From positions 1 to 64,000 of the forward strand of contig NZ_JASHIC010000013.1 of assembly GCF_030056705.1 (NCBI RefSeq): a DNA stretch of 64,000 bases. The letters run 5' to 3'. Below are positions 25,057-34,822 of this stretch, piece after piece. Positions within the stretch are counted from its first letter, which is position 1. The number at the start of each line of letters is the position of its first letter. The position numbers and the translations under genes were made by a program. Source of the stretch: Flectobacillus longus. Its GTDB lineage: Bacteria > Bacteroidota > Bacteroidia > Cytophagales > Spirosomataceae. The notes beneath the pieces are model-generated. The model did not search any database. It saw only the letters and a list, made by a program, of their open reading frames with translations, and had not been told where the DNA came from.

Positions 25057-26460
25057 TTAAACATGTAATGCTCTGTTTTCAGTTGCTGCCAAACACGCTT
25101 CTTTAAGAGCTTCTGTATAAGTTGGGTGAGCATGTGACATACGAGAAATATCTTCAGCAGAGGCACGGTATTCCATTGCAACTACAGCCTCAGCAATCAT
25201 ATCTGCTGCACGAGCACCAATGATATGAACACCAAGAATTTCATCAGTAGCTTTATCTGCCAACACTTTTACCAAACCATCAGTATCCATTGAAGCAGTT
25301 GCACGACCCAAAGCTTTGAATGGGAATGAACCAGCCTTGTAAGCACGACCAGCAGCTTTTAATTCTTCTTCTGTCTGACCAACAGAAGCTACTTCTGGCC
25401 AAGTATATACTACACCAGGAATCAAGTTGTAGTTGATATGTGGTTTTTGTCCAGCGATTGTTTCAGCTACAAATACACCTTCCTCTTCAGCTTTGTGAGC
25501 CAACATAGCACCACGAATCACATCACCGATGGCGTAGATTCCACCTACATTTGTTTGTAAAGTATGCTCATCCACTTCAAGTTTACCTCTTTGGTCTGTA
25601 GCAAGGCCAGCAGCTTCAAGATTCAACCCATCAGTATATGGACGACGACCAATACAAACTAATACATAGTCACCAGTAATAGTTACGTCTTCGTCTTTTG
25701 AGTTTTTAGCTGTAACTGTTACATCGTCTCCATTATTAACTACACCAGTTACTTTATGGCTTAGGTAGAAGTCAGCACCCAATTTCTTAATTGATTTCTG
25801 CAATTCTTTACCCATTGTTTTGTCCATAGTCGGAATCATAGAATCAGCAAATTCTACAAAACTTACTTTAGCACCCAAACGAGCGTAAACTGAACCTAAC
25901 TCAGCACCAATAACACCAGCACCAATAACGATAAGATGTTTTGGAATTTCTTGAAGATTCAAAGCTTCTGTTGAAGTAATAACGCGCTTTTTGTCAACAG
26001 GAATAAATGGTAAAACAGTTGGTTTTGAACCTGTAGCAATGATGATATTTTTACCAGTAATTTGCTCAGCAGTACCATCAAGTTTAGCAACGTTTACGGT
26101 ATTTTTGTCAACAAAAGAACCTAACCCGTTATAAACAGTGATTTTGTTTTTCTTCATCAAGAAAGCAATACCATTATTCATTTTCTCGATAACTCCTTTT
26201 TTACGAGAAATCATCTGAGACAAGTTAGCTTTCAAGTTTTCAAGCTCGATACCATGCTCAGCAAATGAATGTTGTGCATTGTAGAAATGCTCTGATGAGT
26301 CCAACAATGCTTTTGATGGAATACAGCCTACGTTTAAGCAAGTACCACCCAATACAGAGTATTTTTCGATGATGGCTGTTTTTAAGCCTAATTGAGCCGA
26401 ACGGATGGCAGCTACATAACCACCAGGACCTGAGCCTATTACTATTACGTCGTATTGCAT
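25057..26460 (-). CDS. lpdA: dihydrolipoyl dehydrogenase (E3)
   Basis: This FAD-dependent E3 subunit reoxidises dihydrolipoyl groups of 2-oxoacid dehydrogenase complexes with NAD+. The 467 residues have the FAD-binding GSGPGGYVAA (9-18), the redox-active disulfide in GGTCLNVGCIPSK (C41, C46), the NAD-binding IGAGVIGAELGSV and the C-terminal His-Glu pair in HAHPTYTEALKEA. It follows odhB and odhA on the same strand and probably serves 2-oxoglutarate dehydrogenase, and possibly pyruvate or branched-chain complexes too. It is separated from odhB by a terminator and a gap of about 240 bp, so it has its own promoter. Confidence 0.97.
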   Translation of the reverse strand: MQYDVIVIGSGPGGYVAAIRSAQLGLKTAIIEKYSVLGGTCLNVGCIPSKALLDSSEHFYNAQHSFAEHGIELENLKANLSQMISRKKGVIEKMNNGIAFLMKKNKITVYNGLGSFVDKNTVNVAKLDGTAEQITGKNIIIATGSKPTVLPFIPVDKKRVITSTEALNLQEIPKHLIVIGAGVIGAELGSVYARLGAKVSFVEFADSMIPTMDKTMGKELQKSIKKLGADFYLSHKVTGVVNNGDDVTVTAKNSKDEDVTITGDYVLVCIGRRPYTDGLNLEAAGLATDQRGKLEVDEHTLQTNVGGIYAIGDVIRGAMLAHKAEEEGVFVAETIAGQKPHINYNLIPGVVYTWPEVASVGQTEEELKAAGRAYKAGSFPFKALGRATASMDTDGLVKVLADKATDEILGVHIIGARAADMIAEAVVAMEYRASAEDISRMSHAHPTYTEALKEACLAATENRALHV

Positions 26461-26646
26461 ACTTTGATTATTTACAGTTATTGAGTCTATGACTCTTTAT
26501 CTATAATTACTTTGTTACTATAAAAGTTCTTAATCGGATAGTTTTGAAATAAAGTGTTGACCTCTGAGTGATAGTTTTCAATTTTTGATAAAAAACAGGC
26601 TTTTAGTTTAAATTGAAACTATTTATTTTAAGTCAAAAAATGATAC

Positions 26647-26685
26647 AAAAAAGGCAAAGACACGCATAATATCGTGTCTTTGCCT
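26647..26685 (-). terminator. odhB terminator
   Basis: AGGCAAAGACACG (26652-26664) pairs perfectly with CGTGTCTTTGCCT (26673-26685), followed on the minus strand by a run of Ts. It is 18 bp past the odhB stop. Confidence 0.88.
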
Positions 26686-26703
26686 CAGTAATATCTATTT
26701 AAA

Positions 26704-28230
26704 CTAGACGTCTAACAATAAACGAGTTGGATCTTCTAGTAATTGTTTTAAACGTACCAAGAAGCTTACAGACTCACGACCGTCGATGATACGGTGGTCA
26801 TAAGAAAGTGCTACATACATGATTGGGCGAACAACCACTTGACCACCAATTACCACAGCACGCTCAACGATGTTGTGCATACCCAAGATAGCTACCTGTG
26901 GAGCATTGATGATTGGGGTCGATAACATTGAACCAAATACACCACCATTTGTAATAGTGAAAGTACCACCGTTCATTTCATCAAGTGTCAATTTGTTGTC
27001 ACGAGCACGAGTTGCTAATCTAATAACCTCAGCCTCGATACCAGCCAATGATAATTGTTCAGCATTACGAATCACAGGTACAACTAATCCTTTTGGAGCA
27101 GATACTGCAATTGAAACATCACAATAGTCATGGTAAACGATTTGATCGCCATCGATAGAAGCATTAACCGCAGGGAATTCTTTCAATGCCACCGTCACTG
27201 CTTTAGTGAAGAATGACATGAAACCAAGGTTAACACCATGTTTTTCTTTGAATTTATCTTTGTATTTCGAACGCAAATCCATAATTGGCTTCATATCAAC
27301 TTCGTTGAATGTAGTCAACATGGCAGTCTCGTTTTTCACTTGAACCAATCGACGAGCTACTGTTTTGCGAAGCGAAGTCATTTTTTCTCTTCTTACACCT
27401 CTTGAATCAGAGGAAGCAACTGGTGCTGCCGCAGGAGCAGGAGCCGCTGCTGGAGTTGCAGGCGCTGGAGCTACTGGTTTTTGAGCACTTTGAGCATCTT
27501 CTTTAGTAATACGGCCACCTACACCAGTACCTTGTACGGCACCAGCATCAACACCTTTTTCAGCTAAAATTTTAGCTGCTGCAGGAGAAGCATGACCCGC
27601 AGCGTAGTTGGCATCGCCCGAAGGAGCTGCTGCAACTGGTGCTGCTGAAGGAGCTGGAGCAGCAACGCTAGCACCTGCACCTACGGTAAGAGTTGCTACC
27701 AAGCCACCAATAGGCAAAGTAGTACCAGCTTCTGCTACGATGTGTAATACACCCGCCGCTTCAGCAGGCAATTCGAAGGTAGCTTTGTCAGATTCAAGTT
27801 CGCACAATACTTCGTCCATCGATACAGTATCACCTTCTTTCTTATTCCAAGACGAAACTGTAACTTCAGTGATAGACTCACCTACTGCTGGAACTTTGAT
27901 TTCAACAACCTTAGTTTCCGTTGCAACTAGCGCTGCTGCTGGAGCAGGAGCGGCTACTGGAGCTGCTACAACTGGCGCTGCTGCTGCCGAAGCACCTGCG
28001 GCTTCGATAACGCAGATTACTGCACCAATTGGTAAAGTATCACCTTCTTTTGCAACAATGCGCAAAACACCTTCAGCTTCTGCTGGTAGTTCGAAGGTAG
28101 CTTTATCCGACTCTAACTCGCACAATACCTCATCCATCTTCACTACATCCCCATCTTTTTTATTCCATGAGGCAATTGTGACCTCGGTTATCGACTCGCC
28201 AACTGGCGGAACTTTCATTTCGATTGCCAT
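26704..28230 (-). CDS. odhB: 2-oxoglutarate dehydrogenase E2, dihydrolipoyl succinyltransferase, two lipoyl domains
   Basis: The E2 core transfers succinyl from lipoyl to CoA. The 508 residues carry two lipoyl domains, with lipoylation lysines K43 and K149 in identical [14 protein letters not shown] contexts. Ala/Pro-rich linkers follow (about 80-105 and 175-205), then an E3-binding domain ([20 protein letters not shown], about 213-232). The catalytic acyltransferase domain from about 275 has active-site H478 and D482 in [12 protein letters not shown]. Many proteobacterial OdhB proteins have one lipoyl domain; two is a variant. It is preceded by odhA (160-bp gap). Confidence 0.96.
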   Translation of the reverse strand: MAIEMKVPPVGESITEVTIASWNKKDGDVVKMDEVLCELESDKATFELPAEAEGVLRIVAKEGDTLPIGAVICVIEAAGASAAAAPVVAAPVAAPAPAAALVATETKVVEIKVPAVGESITEVTVSSWNKKEGDTVSMDEVLCELESDKATFELPAEAAGVLHIVAEAGTTLPIGGLVATLTVGAGASVAAPAPSAAPVAAAPSGDANYAAGHASPAAAKILAEKGVDAGAVQGTGVGGRITKEDAQSAQKPVAPAPATPAAAPAPAAAPVASSDSRGVRREKMTSLRKTVARRLVQVKNETAMLTTFNEVDMKPIMDLRSKYKDKFKEKHGVNLGFMSFFTKAVTVALKEFPAVNASIDGDQIVYHDYCDVSIAVSAPKGLVVPVIRNAEQLSLAGIEAEVIRLATRARDNKLTLDEMNGGTFTITNGGVFGSMLSTPIINAPQVAILGMHNIVERAVVIGGQVVVRPIMYVALSYDHRIIDGRESVSFLVRLKQLLEDPTRLLLDV

Positions 28231-28339
28231 CTTATTAATTTATTATTTAGTATTCGGATTGGTTGTTTGACACAATCTTCAATTTATAACTATAGTAAAA
28301 TGTCCTGTTTAAATATTGTCTGGTAACATGATGCCAAAA

Positions 28340-28377
28340 CCGACTCTCTGAGCCGTAGCGTCAAAAAGTCGGTTTCA
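28340..28377 (-). terminator. weak hairpin between odhA and odhB
   Basis: An AAACCGACT / AGTCGGTTT stem (9 bp) with a loop of about 20 nt lies in the odhA-odhB gap. The minus-strand T tail is short. It may attenuate rather than stop read-through into odhB. Confidence 0.5.
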
Positions 28378-28390
28378 ACAAATATTATAA

Positions 28391-31126
28391 TTAAGCAAAT
28401 GCTCTATCAACTAGAATTGCTTGTTCTTCATTATGAACTTTCAAGAAACCTGTTGCAGGCGAAGCAGATTTTTTGCGAGCAATAACTCCTTCAAATGATT
28501 TGAAACCAAATTCGCGAGTTACAAATGACCAGTATCCCATGTTTTCTGGCTCTTCTTGTACCCAGTAAACTTTTGCTTTTGGATACTTCGCTAGCTCTGC
28601 ATTTACTTGGCTAGTTGGGAAAGGATGTAACTGCTCGATACGGATAATTGCCACATCGGTGCGATTGTCTTTTTGTTGTTTTTCTAACAAGTCGAAATAA
28701 ACTTTGCCAGAGCACAACAATACTTTCTTCACTTTTTTAGCATCTGCATAAGTATCACCGTAAATTTCTTGGAATGATCCGTCGATAAATTCTTCGATTG
28801 GAGAAACTACCTTTGGATGACGGAACAGTGATTTAGGTGACATGATGATTAATGGCTTACGGAATTCCCAAGCCAACTGACGACGCAATGCGTGGAAGAT
28901 GTTTGCAGGAGTAGTTAAGTTTGCTACAACCATGTTGTCTTCTGCTGCCAATTGTAAGTAACGCTCAGGACGAGCATTTGAGTGCTCAGGACCTTGACCT
29001 TCATAACCATGAGGTAGTTGCATTACCAAAGCATTCATCGTACCCCATTTCGATTCGCAAGATGCAATAAACTGGTCAATCATTGTTTGCGCACCGTTTG
29101 AGAAGTCACCAAACTGAGCTTCCCAGATAACCAAGGCTTCAGGGTTTGCCAATGAGTAACCAAATTCAAAACCTAACACACCGTATTCTGACAACAATGA
29201 GTTATAGATTTGGATTTGCTCTTGCCCTTCTTCAATAAAGTTCAAAGAAGTGTATGACTCGTTTGTCTCAGCATCGTGCAATACAGCATGACGGTGAGAG
29301 AACGTACCACGTTGAACATCCTGACCAGATACACGTACCATTTTGCCTTCCAGCAACAATGAACCATACGCCAAAGCTTCAGCTGTAGCCCAGTTTAATT
29401 GTCCATTTTGGAAAAATACTTTACGATCAGCTAATACTTTTTCAATTTGCTTCAAGGCATGGAAACCTGCTGGCAATTTTGTCAAAGCAGCTGCAATTTT
29501 ATCAATCGTTTCTTTAGAAATACCTGTTTTGGGAGATTTCTCAAAATCTTCTGTACCAGCAAAACGCAATTCAGCCCATTTGTTATCCAATTTCAATGGT
29601 ACATATTCTGGACGAATTTTTTGTTTTACTTGGTCAAGGCGAGCTTGCAACTCAGCCTTAAATTCAGAATCCATTTGAGAAGCCAACTGAGCATCGATAT
29701 CACCACGTGTAATCAATTTTTGTGTGTAGATTTCACGAGGGTTTGGATGATTTGTGATATTCGAATACAAGGTTGGTTGCGTAAATCTTGGCTCATCAGA
29801 TTCGTTGTGACCATTTCTACGGTAACAAACCATATCAATAAATACGTCACGGTTGAATTGCTGACGGAATTCAGCTGCGATTTTCGAAACGAAAACAACC
29901 GCTTCAGGATCGTCACCATTTACGTGGAATACTGGAGCATCAATGATTTTAGCTACATCTGTACAATAGATTGCCGAACGAGCATCCTCAAAGTCTGTTG
30001 TAAAACCAACTTGGTTGTTGATTACAAAGTGGATTGTACCACCTGTTTCGTAACCACGCAACTTCGCCATTTGAGTTACCTCATATACAATACCCTGACC
30101 CGCTACAGCAGCATCACCATGAATTAAGATTGGTAATACTTTGTCATAATCACCATCATAATGAGCATCAGCACTTGCACGGCAGAAGCCTTCAACTACA
30201 GGATTTACAGCCTCTAAGTGAGAAGGGTTTGGCGCTAATTTCAAAGAAATTTCAGAACCAGCAGGAGTAATATGCTTAGATGAATAGCCTAAGTGATATT
30301 TTACGTCACCGTCACCGTGGATTTGATCAGGAATATTTCCTTCAAAACCATCGAAGATTGCGGCGTAAGATTTGTGCATAATATTGGCCAACACGTTCAA
30401 ACGTCCACGGTGAGCCATACCAATCATAGCTTCTTTCACACCAAGGTCGGCCGCAGTATTGATAATAGCATCAAGTGCAGGAATAGTGCTTTCGCCACCT
30501 TCCAAACCGAAACGTTTTTGACCTAAATATTTTGTACCTAAGAAGTTTTCGAAAACAACAGCTTCGTTCAATTTTTGAAGAATCTGTTTTTTCTCATCGA
30601 TAGAAGGATTAAAAGCAAGCGCTTCCTTCTCGATTTTGTTACGAAGCCATTCTTTAACATCTGATTCTCTGATGTAAGAATACTCAAAACCAATCGAACC
30701 TGCGTAGATTTTATAGAGAGATTCCACAATTTTGCGAAGAGATGCTGGGCCAATACCCAAAAAACTACCCGCTTGGAATACTGTATCAAGATCAGCTTCA
30801 GAAAGTGCATAATCTTTTAAATCAAGACGAGGGCGACGATCCTTGCGCTCACGCACAGGATTGGTCTTTGACAACAAGTGTCCTCTTGATCTAAATGCCT
30901 TAATCAAACTGATTACAGACATCTCTTTCTGAATCATTGAAGCATCTACAGATGCACTACCCACTCCATTTGAAGAGGCCTCGCCACTCCAAGAAGTATA
31001 AAAGTCAAAACCTTTGAAAAAGTTCTGCCAACTAGCGTCAACCGAATTGGGGTCTTGCTGATATGACTCGTACAAGTCCGAAATTACCGCAGTATCGGCG
31101 TTGGCAATGTATGAAAATTGGTCCAT
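28391..31126 (-). CDS. odhA: 2-oxoglutarate dehydrogenase E1
   Basis: This thiamine diphosphate enzyme decarboxylates 2-oxoglutarate and succinylates the E2 lipoyl group. The 911 residues are the usual SucA length. The N-terminus (FSYIANADTAVISDLYESYQ, then DPNSVDASWQNFF) is the E1o-typical E2-binding segment. Further marks are KRFGLEGGES, IGMAHRGRLNVLANI, the ThDP/Mg region HGDAAVAGQGIVYE, NNQVGFTTDFED, GHNESDEPRFTQP, and RGTFSHRHAVLHD in the transketolase-like C-terminal half. It heads the odhA-odhB unit with lpd further downstream. A TAnnTTTG box lies about 120 bp upstream. Confidence 0.97.
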   Translation of the reverse strand: MDQFSYIANADTAVISDLYESYQQDPNSVDASWQNFFKGFDFYTSWSGEASSNGVGSASVDASMIQKEMSVISLIKAFRSRGHLLSKTNPVRERKDRRPRLDLKDYALSEADLDTVFQAGSFLGIGPASLRKIVESLYKIYAGSIGFEYSYIRESDVKEWLRNKIEKEALAFNPSIDEKKQILQKLNEAVVFENFLGTKYLGQKRFGLEGGESTIPALDAIINTAADLGVKEAMIGMAHRGRLNVLANIMHKSYAAIFDGFEGNIPDQIHGDGDVKYHLGYSSKHITPAGSEISLKLAPNPSHLEAVNPVVEGFCRASADAHYDGDYDKVLPILIHGDAAVAGQGIVYEVTQMAKLRGYETGGTIHFVINNQVGFTTDFEDARSAIYCTDVAKIIDAPVFHVNGDDPEAVVFVSKIAAEFRQQFNRDVFIDMVCYRRNGHNESDEPRFTQPTLYSNITNHPNPREIYTQKLITRGDIDAQLASQMDSEFKAELQARLDQVKQKIRPEYVPLKLDNKWAELRFAGTEDFEKSPKTGISKETIDKIAAALTKLPAGFHALKQIEKVLADRKVFFQNGQLNWATAEALAYGSLLLEGKMVRVSGQDVQRGTFSHRHAVLHDAETNESYTSLNFIEEGQEQIQIYNSLLSEYGVLGFEFGYSLANPEALVIWEAQFGDFSNGAQTMIDQFIASCESKWGTMNALVMQLPHGYEGQGPEHSNARPERYLQLAAEDNMVVANLTTPANIFHALRRQLAWEFRKPLIIMSPKSLFRHPKVVSPIEEFIDGSFQEIYGDTYADAKKVKKVLLCSGKVYFDLLEKQQKDNRTDVAIIRIEQLHPFPTSQVNAELAKYPKAKVYWVQEEPENMGYWSFVTREFGFKSFEGVIARKKSASPATGFLKVHNEEQAILVDRAFA

Positions 31127-31247
31127 AACTGGCGTTAATCTTTGATATTAATTAAACTTATTCGTAAAGTTTCTTACATAGGGTACGAATAAAGTACAAA
31201 GAGATTGATTTTCTTGATTTAATGAAAGTCTCCCAATAGAATTTTGG

Positions 31248-31255
31248 CAAAGTTA
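31248..31255 (-). promoter_or_regulatory. -7 box of the odhA promoter
   Basis: CAAAGTTA reads TAACTTTG on the minus strand (TAnnTTTG), about 122 bp upstream of the odhA ATG. A TTTG on the same strand lies 23 bp further upstream (31279-31282), somewhat beyond the usual 19-20 bp. Confidence 0.4.
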
Positions 31256-31815
31256 CGGTAAGCCCGTTAATTAAATCACAAAAATTTATTTGTTTTTTAC
31301 AGGATTTTTGCCAAATTAATATAGTAGCCAAAATAACCCTCCTAAAAATTTTGCTTTCTTAGAAAAATTCAACTTTACCTTAAAATAGCAACTATTTTAA
31401 TCAGTTTGTAGTAGTTCTGGTTTATGTAAGAAAACTTCATTTTTGCGGGTGCAAATGTACGCATATATCCATTTGTTTTACCTTTTTTTTTGAAAAACTA
31501 TCCTTATCTCTCTAAGTCAATCAGGTAGTTAGATTTACGAAACCCTTAAATATTTTCTTTCGGCTGATTCCTTTTTGGCACGTAATTGGCTACAATTTTT
31601 ATCATAAACGATGCCATGTAGTTTTATAGTTCTTTTACTCTCCTGTCAAGAAGCAAATAAGCCTACCCTAAAAATACAAATTTTGTCATTTTTTATTCAT
31701 TTTGTCAAACTACCATTTCAGTATTTCAATTGTAGGCAATACTTGTACTTTTCGAATTTATTTGATGCTTAAATGCTTTTTTTCTGTAGTTCTGGACTAC
31801 AAGTAAATAACTATA

Positions 31816-31823
31816 TATTTTTG
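31816..31823 (+). promoter_or_regulatory. possible -7 box for the thioredoxin-fold gene
   Basis: TATTTTTG fits TAnnTTTG. It lies 350 bp before the start codon, with TTCTG about 21 bp upstream as a poor -33. The long leader lowers confidence. Confidence 0.28.
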
Positions 31824-32172
31824 CATAAGAACATTTATTGGATTTTTCTAAAAACTTAAACTTCCTATTCAAATTATAGATTATGTGATTATTTAAGCCG
31901 AGTTTTTTTATAAAGCATTTATTTATGTGATTTATTTACAGTATATTAATACTTGATTTTTTATGAGACTTTCTACATTTATAAGAATACCAACAACCTA
32001 CAATTATGCTTCTTTGCAATAAGTTGTTGCCCAGAATAAAGACTTTGTGAATAAATAGTGATATTTTCGAATGGAATTTCATGAAGCGATTCATCTTTCA
32101 CATATATTTTCTTTGTCCTCAAAACGTTGAACACTCATTGAAACTATTCCTTACCAAAAACATTACCATACC

Positions 32173-33513
32173 ATGAAACCAGTAAACCTGTCGCAAATCT
32201 GTTTTCTTGCTCTTATGTGGGTAAGTGCTCAGACCTTCTCACAGGGAATATCTTTTCGTCAAGATGATTGGCAAAATGTACTTGTTCAGGCAAAGGCTCA
32301 GAACAAGCTAATTTTTGTCGATATTTATACTACTTGGTGCCGACCTTGTAAAGAGATGGATAAAAAAACCTTCTCTGAAGCGTCTGTAGGCGATAAATTC
32401 AATAACAAGTTTATCAATTACAAAATCGATGCTGAAAAAGGATTTGGGATTACGTTGGCCAGACGTTATAATGTGACTTCCTATCCTACTTGTCTTTTTG
32501 TAGATGCCACCGAAAACCTCGTGTATAAGCAGGAGGGATACCTTGGCTCGACCGACCTTTTGAAAGAAGCTGACCTTGTTTTGACAAATCAATCGGACTC
32601 AAAACCAATTTATGTTCTCGAAAAACAATATAATGATGGTAAACGTGACCCAGATTTTTTATATGAATTTATTGCCAAGCGTTCTAGATATAACCTAGAT
32701 AACATGACATTGGTAGAGGAATATGTAAAAGCACTTACTCCTATCCAACAGTCTTCGGACAAAACACTGCGTTTGGTGGTCAATAATGGTTTTAAAATTG
32801 ATGGAAAAGCTTTTGAGCTACTGTTAAAATATCGTGAAAAAGCTGAAGGGTTATTTGAAGGGGGAGATGAAAAAGTCAATCAGGCTTTTTCGACAAGTAT
32901 TAACGAGTTCTTCTATCAGGCTATTGAGACAAAGAATAAAGTTCTTTTTGAAAAAGCGTTACAGGCTAACTTGAAGGCTCTTCCTAATACAGCCGACCGT
33001 GTAAATGATAAAAATAAGCTTGCTTTTTATTTAGCGATAAAAGATGTTAACAAATATGTTGAAGCTGCTGAAAATTATCTTGACCAATATGTAATGTTTG
33101 TACAAATAGAAAGTATTCGAAAACAAGACTTATGGGAATATGACAAAATGATGCAAGCTTATCGTCTTGGAATCAAAGATTCAACAGGTACTGGAGCACC
33201 ACTTTACAATAATATCAAAAAGTATGGGCGCTTTACAATGGCTCGTTTGACAGCTAATGAATTACATGACGTGGTAAAAACTTTTTATGAGCAAGTAGAT
33301 ACTCCTACAAAATTAGAAAAAGCTATCCCATGGATTCAAAGAGCTATTGAACTAGTAGAAAATCCAGACTATTATCATTCCTATGCCCAGTTAATGCTAA
33401 AATTGGGAGAAAAACAAAAAGCACTAGATATAGAGCAAAAAGCTTACGAATTAGCGCTAAAAGAAAAAATAGATACGCAAAAGTTTACCTCTGCGTTGGA
33501 AAAGATGAAATAA
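32173..33513 (+). CDS. secreted thioredoxin-fold protein with long helical C-terminus
   Basis: This 446-residue protein has a signal peptide (about 1-24, ending AQTFSQ). A thioredoxin domain at about 30-140 has the redox motif WCRPC (C56, C59) preceded by LIFVDIYTT and the cis-Pro in TSYPTCLFVD. Residues about 150-446 are helical with TPR-like character (HSYAQLMLKLGEKQKALDIEQKAYELAL near the end). It probably acts in the periplasm as a thiol oxidoreductase or disulfide reductase. Single-copy WCxxC plus TPR-like tails are common in Bacteroidota. The client is unknown. It converges on the PorP/SprF-like gene with a shared terminator. Confidence 0.88.
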   Translation: MKPVNLSQICFLALMWVSAQTFSQGISFRQDDWQNVLVQAKAQNKLIFVDIYTTWCRPCKEMDKKTFSEASVGDKFNNKFINYKIDAEKGFGITLARRYNVTSYPTCLFVDATENLVYKQEGYLGSTDLLKEADLVLTNQSDSKPIYVLEKQYNDGKRDPDFLYEFIAKRSRYNLDNMTLVEEYVKALTPIQQSSDKTLRLVVNNGFKIDGKAFELLLKYREKAEGLFEGGDEKVNQAFSTSINEFFYQAIETKNKVLFEKALQANLKALPNTADRVNDKNKLAFYLAIKDVNKYVEAAENYLDQYVMFVQIESIRKQDLWEYDKMMQAYRLGIKDSTGTGAPLYNNIKKYGRFTMARLTANELHDVVKTFYEQVDTPTKLEKAIPWIQRAIELVENPDYYHSYAQLMLKLGEKQKALDIEQKAYELALKEKIDTQKFTSALEKMK

Positions 33514-33544
33514 AAAACGGGTGAGAGATTCTCACCCGTTTTTT
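33512..33544. terminator. bidirectional terminator
   Basis: AAAAAACGGGTGAGA (33512-33526) pairs perfectly with TCTCACCCGTTTTTT (33530-33544), a 15-bp stem flanked by A and T tracts. It lies between convergent genes and overlaps the thioredoxin-fold stop. Confidence 0.88.
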
Positions 33545-33566
33545 ATTTCATTGCCTTTGAGCACTT

Positions 33567-34484
33567 TTAGAAATATTTAAACTGTGCTGATTTTCCATTA
33601 CCCGAATCAAAATCAAATCTCAACATAATTTGATGAAATCCTTGATTAGCGGGTGAGGTGGTATTGGTAGCGTTACTACCTTGAAAGTCATAAGAATAAC
33701 CAATTCTCATTTTACTTAGTTGTACCTCCAATGAACCTAACAGCGCTTTATTAACAAATTCAGAACCCGTATTTTGATACCAAATACCAAGACCAAATCT
33801 TTCTTTAATCCAAAGCACTCCGTGTAAATCTATGTCACTTCGGTTATAATCACCATTACTAATGCGTCTGAATACCACGCCTGTTTTGAGCACAAAATCA
33901 TCTGAAAGTGGAAACAAATATCCTCCAGAAACAAAGATTGGCACATTATATCCGTCACTTGAGGCGTTGGCATTGGGCATCGAAACACCCGCATACCAAT
34001 CGTCATTTTGATAATATACGCCTAGTCCTAAACTTGAGCGTAAACGTGTTGTACCTGAACTTCCTGCACCAAAAATTGCGGGTACTTGTGTTATACCTGC
34101 TAGAACGCCTACTGCTAGCTTCCCGTCATTTGGCATATTGAACCGATAGGCGAAGTTACCATAAAGGCCTAGGTTACCTGCCAAACTCCCTCCTATCCCA
34201 ATGGCCTGATCAGTATTATATGCTTGAAAACCGACGCCCATTTTGTCTTGTGCAATCGGCATATCAAAGTTAAAATATTGCTGAGTAGAAGTTGCTGCAA
34301 CACTATTAGTAAATAAGGGGCGTTTTCGGTAAATACCAGAAAATGAAATAACTTCTTTTGCTCCTGCATAGGCAGGATTGATGGTCATGGGCATAAACGG
34401 ATAAGTATAATACAACTGATCTTGTTGACCATAACTTTGAAGATATAACAAGGTGGCTATTACCCCTAGTAGAAGCTTTTTCAT
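33567..34484 (-). CDS. PorP/SprF family outer-membrane protein
   Basis: This 305-residue beta-rich outer-membrane protein has a signal peptide (MKKLLLGVIATLLYLQSYG, then QQ). The family signature follows: YYTYPFMPMTINPAYAGAKE, then FSGIYRKRPLF and FNFDMPIAQDKMGVGFQAYN. The C-terminus ends in an aromatic beta-strand (SAQFKYF), as expected of a Bam-inserted protein. PorP/SprF proteins work with the type IX secretion system, often as partners of secreted proteins with type B C-terminal domains. No such secreted protein adjoins this copy, unlike the copy at 41562. It may serve the core machinery or the giant adhesin 8 kb away. Confidence 0.9.
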   Translation of the reverse strand: MKKLLLGVIATLLYLQSYGQQDQLYYTYPFMPMTINPAYAGAKEVISFSGIYRKRPLFTNSVAATSTQQYFNFDMPIAQDKMGVGFQAYNTDQAIGIGGSLAGNLGLYGNFAYRFNMPNDGKLAVGVLAGITQVPAIFGAGSSGTTRLRSSLGLGVYYQNDDWYAGVSMPNANASSDGYNVPIFVSGGYLFPLSDDFVLKTGVVFRRISNGDYNRSDIDLHGVLWIKERFGLGIWYQNTGSEFVNKALLGSLEVQLSKMRIGYSYDFQGSNATNTTSPANQGFHQIMLRFDFDSGNGKSAQFKYF

Positions 34485-34822
34485 AATGACATTGTGTTTA
34501 ATCCTAGCCCCAATCTAGTCGCTGAGGTTTTGTAACGAAGTTAGTAGCAAGTAAGCGATTATGCAAGAGTAGATAATTAGATGAGTCTTATAAAATAGCT
34601 GTATATTTTGTAAGAGACACTTTGAAGTAAACACTCCAATGCTTCTCTTTGAATTGATCAAAAAAAGAGGACCCACAAGTTGCCTTAAACTTGGGAGTCC
34701 TCAATAAGTATAGAGGTCTAACACACATTACGAAAATACATGGTAAAGCTATGTCAAACAATCTACACCTTTTATACGGCAATAAATTACTATTATCTGG
34801 TCGAATATAGTCGTTACTTGGT
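34485..34822. other. intergenic region
   Basis: This gap of about 340 bp between the LytTR regulator and the PorP-like gene contains the regulator terminator (34661-34702). Otherwise I see nothing. Confidence 0.55.
34661..34702 (-). terminator. terminator of the LytTR regulator
   Basis: Arms 34667-34681 and 34688-34702 (GAGGAC...CAAGTT with AACTTG...GTCCTC) pair with two internal mismatches. On the minus strand a run of six Ts follows directly. Confidence 0.75.

Larger units (their letters stand above)
31127..32172. other. 1046-bp divergent intergenic region
   Basis: This very AT-rich region lies between odhA (minus) and the thioredoxin-fold gene (plus). It has minus-strand TAnnTTTG boxes at 31248-31255 and 31452-31459 and a plus-strand one at 31816-31823. 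I found no tRNA, no hairpin as strong as the terminators and no protein-like ORF. It is the longest stretch in the window for which I can assign no gene, broken gene or repeat. Confidence 0.55.

Noticed and set aside
27608-28270. A 220-residue Ala/Ser/Thr-rich open frame on the plus strand across odhB
   Set aside because: It is the antisense of the Ala/Pro-rich linkers and lipoyl domains of odhB; such low-complexity sequence leaves the opposite frame open by chance.
29447-30127. A 226-residue open frame on the plus strand inside odhA
   Set aside because: It is antisense to a strongly conserved enzyme, has Cys/Ile/Phe-rich composition without a motif, and lacks a terminator or neighbour.
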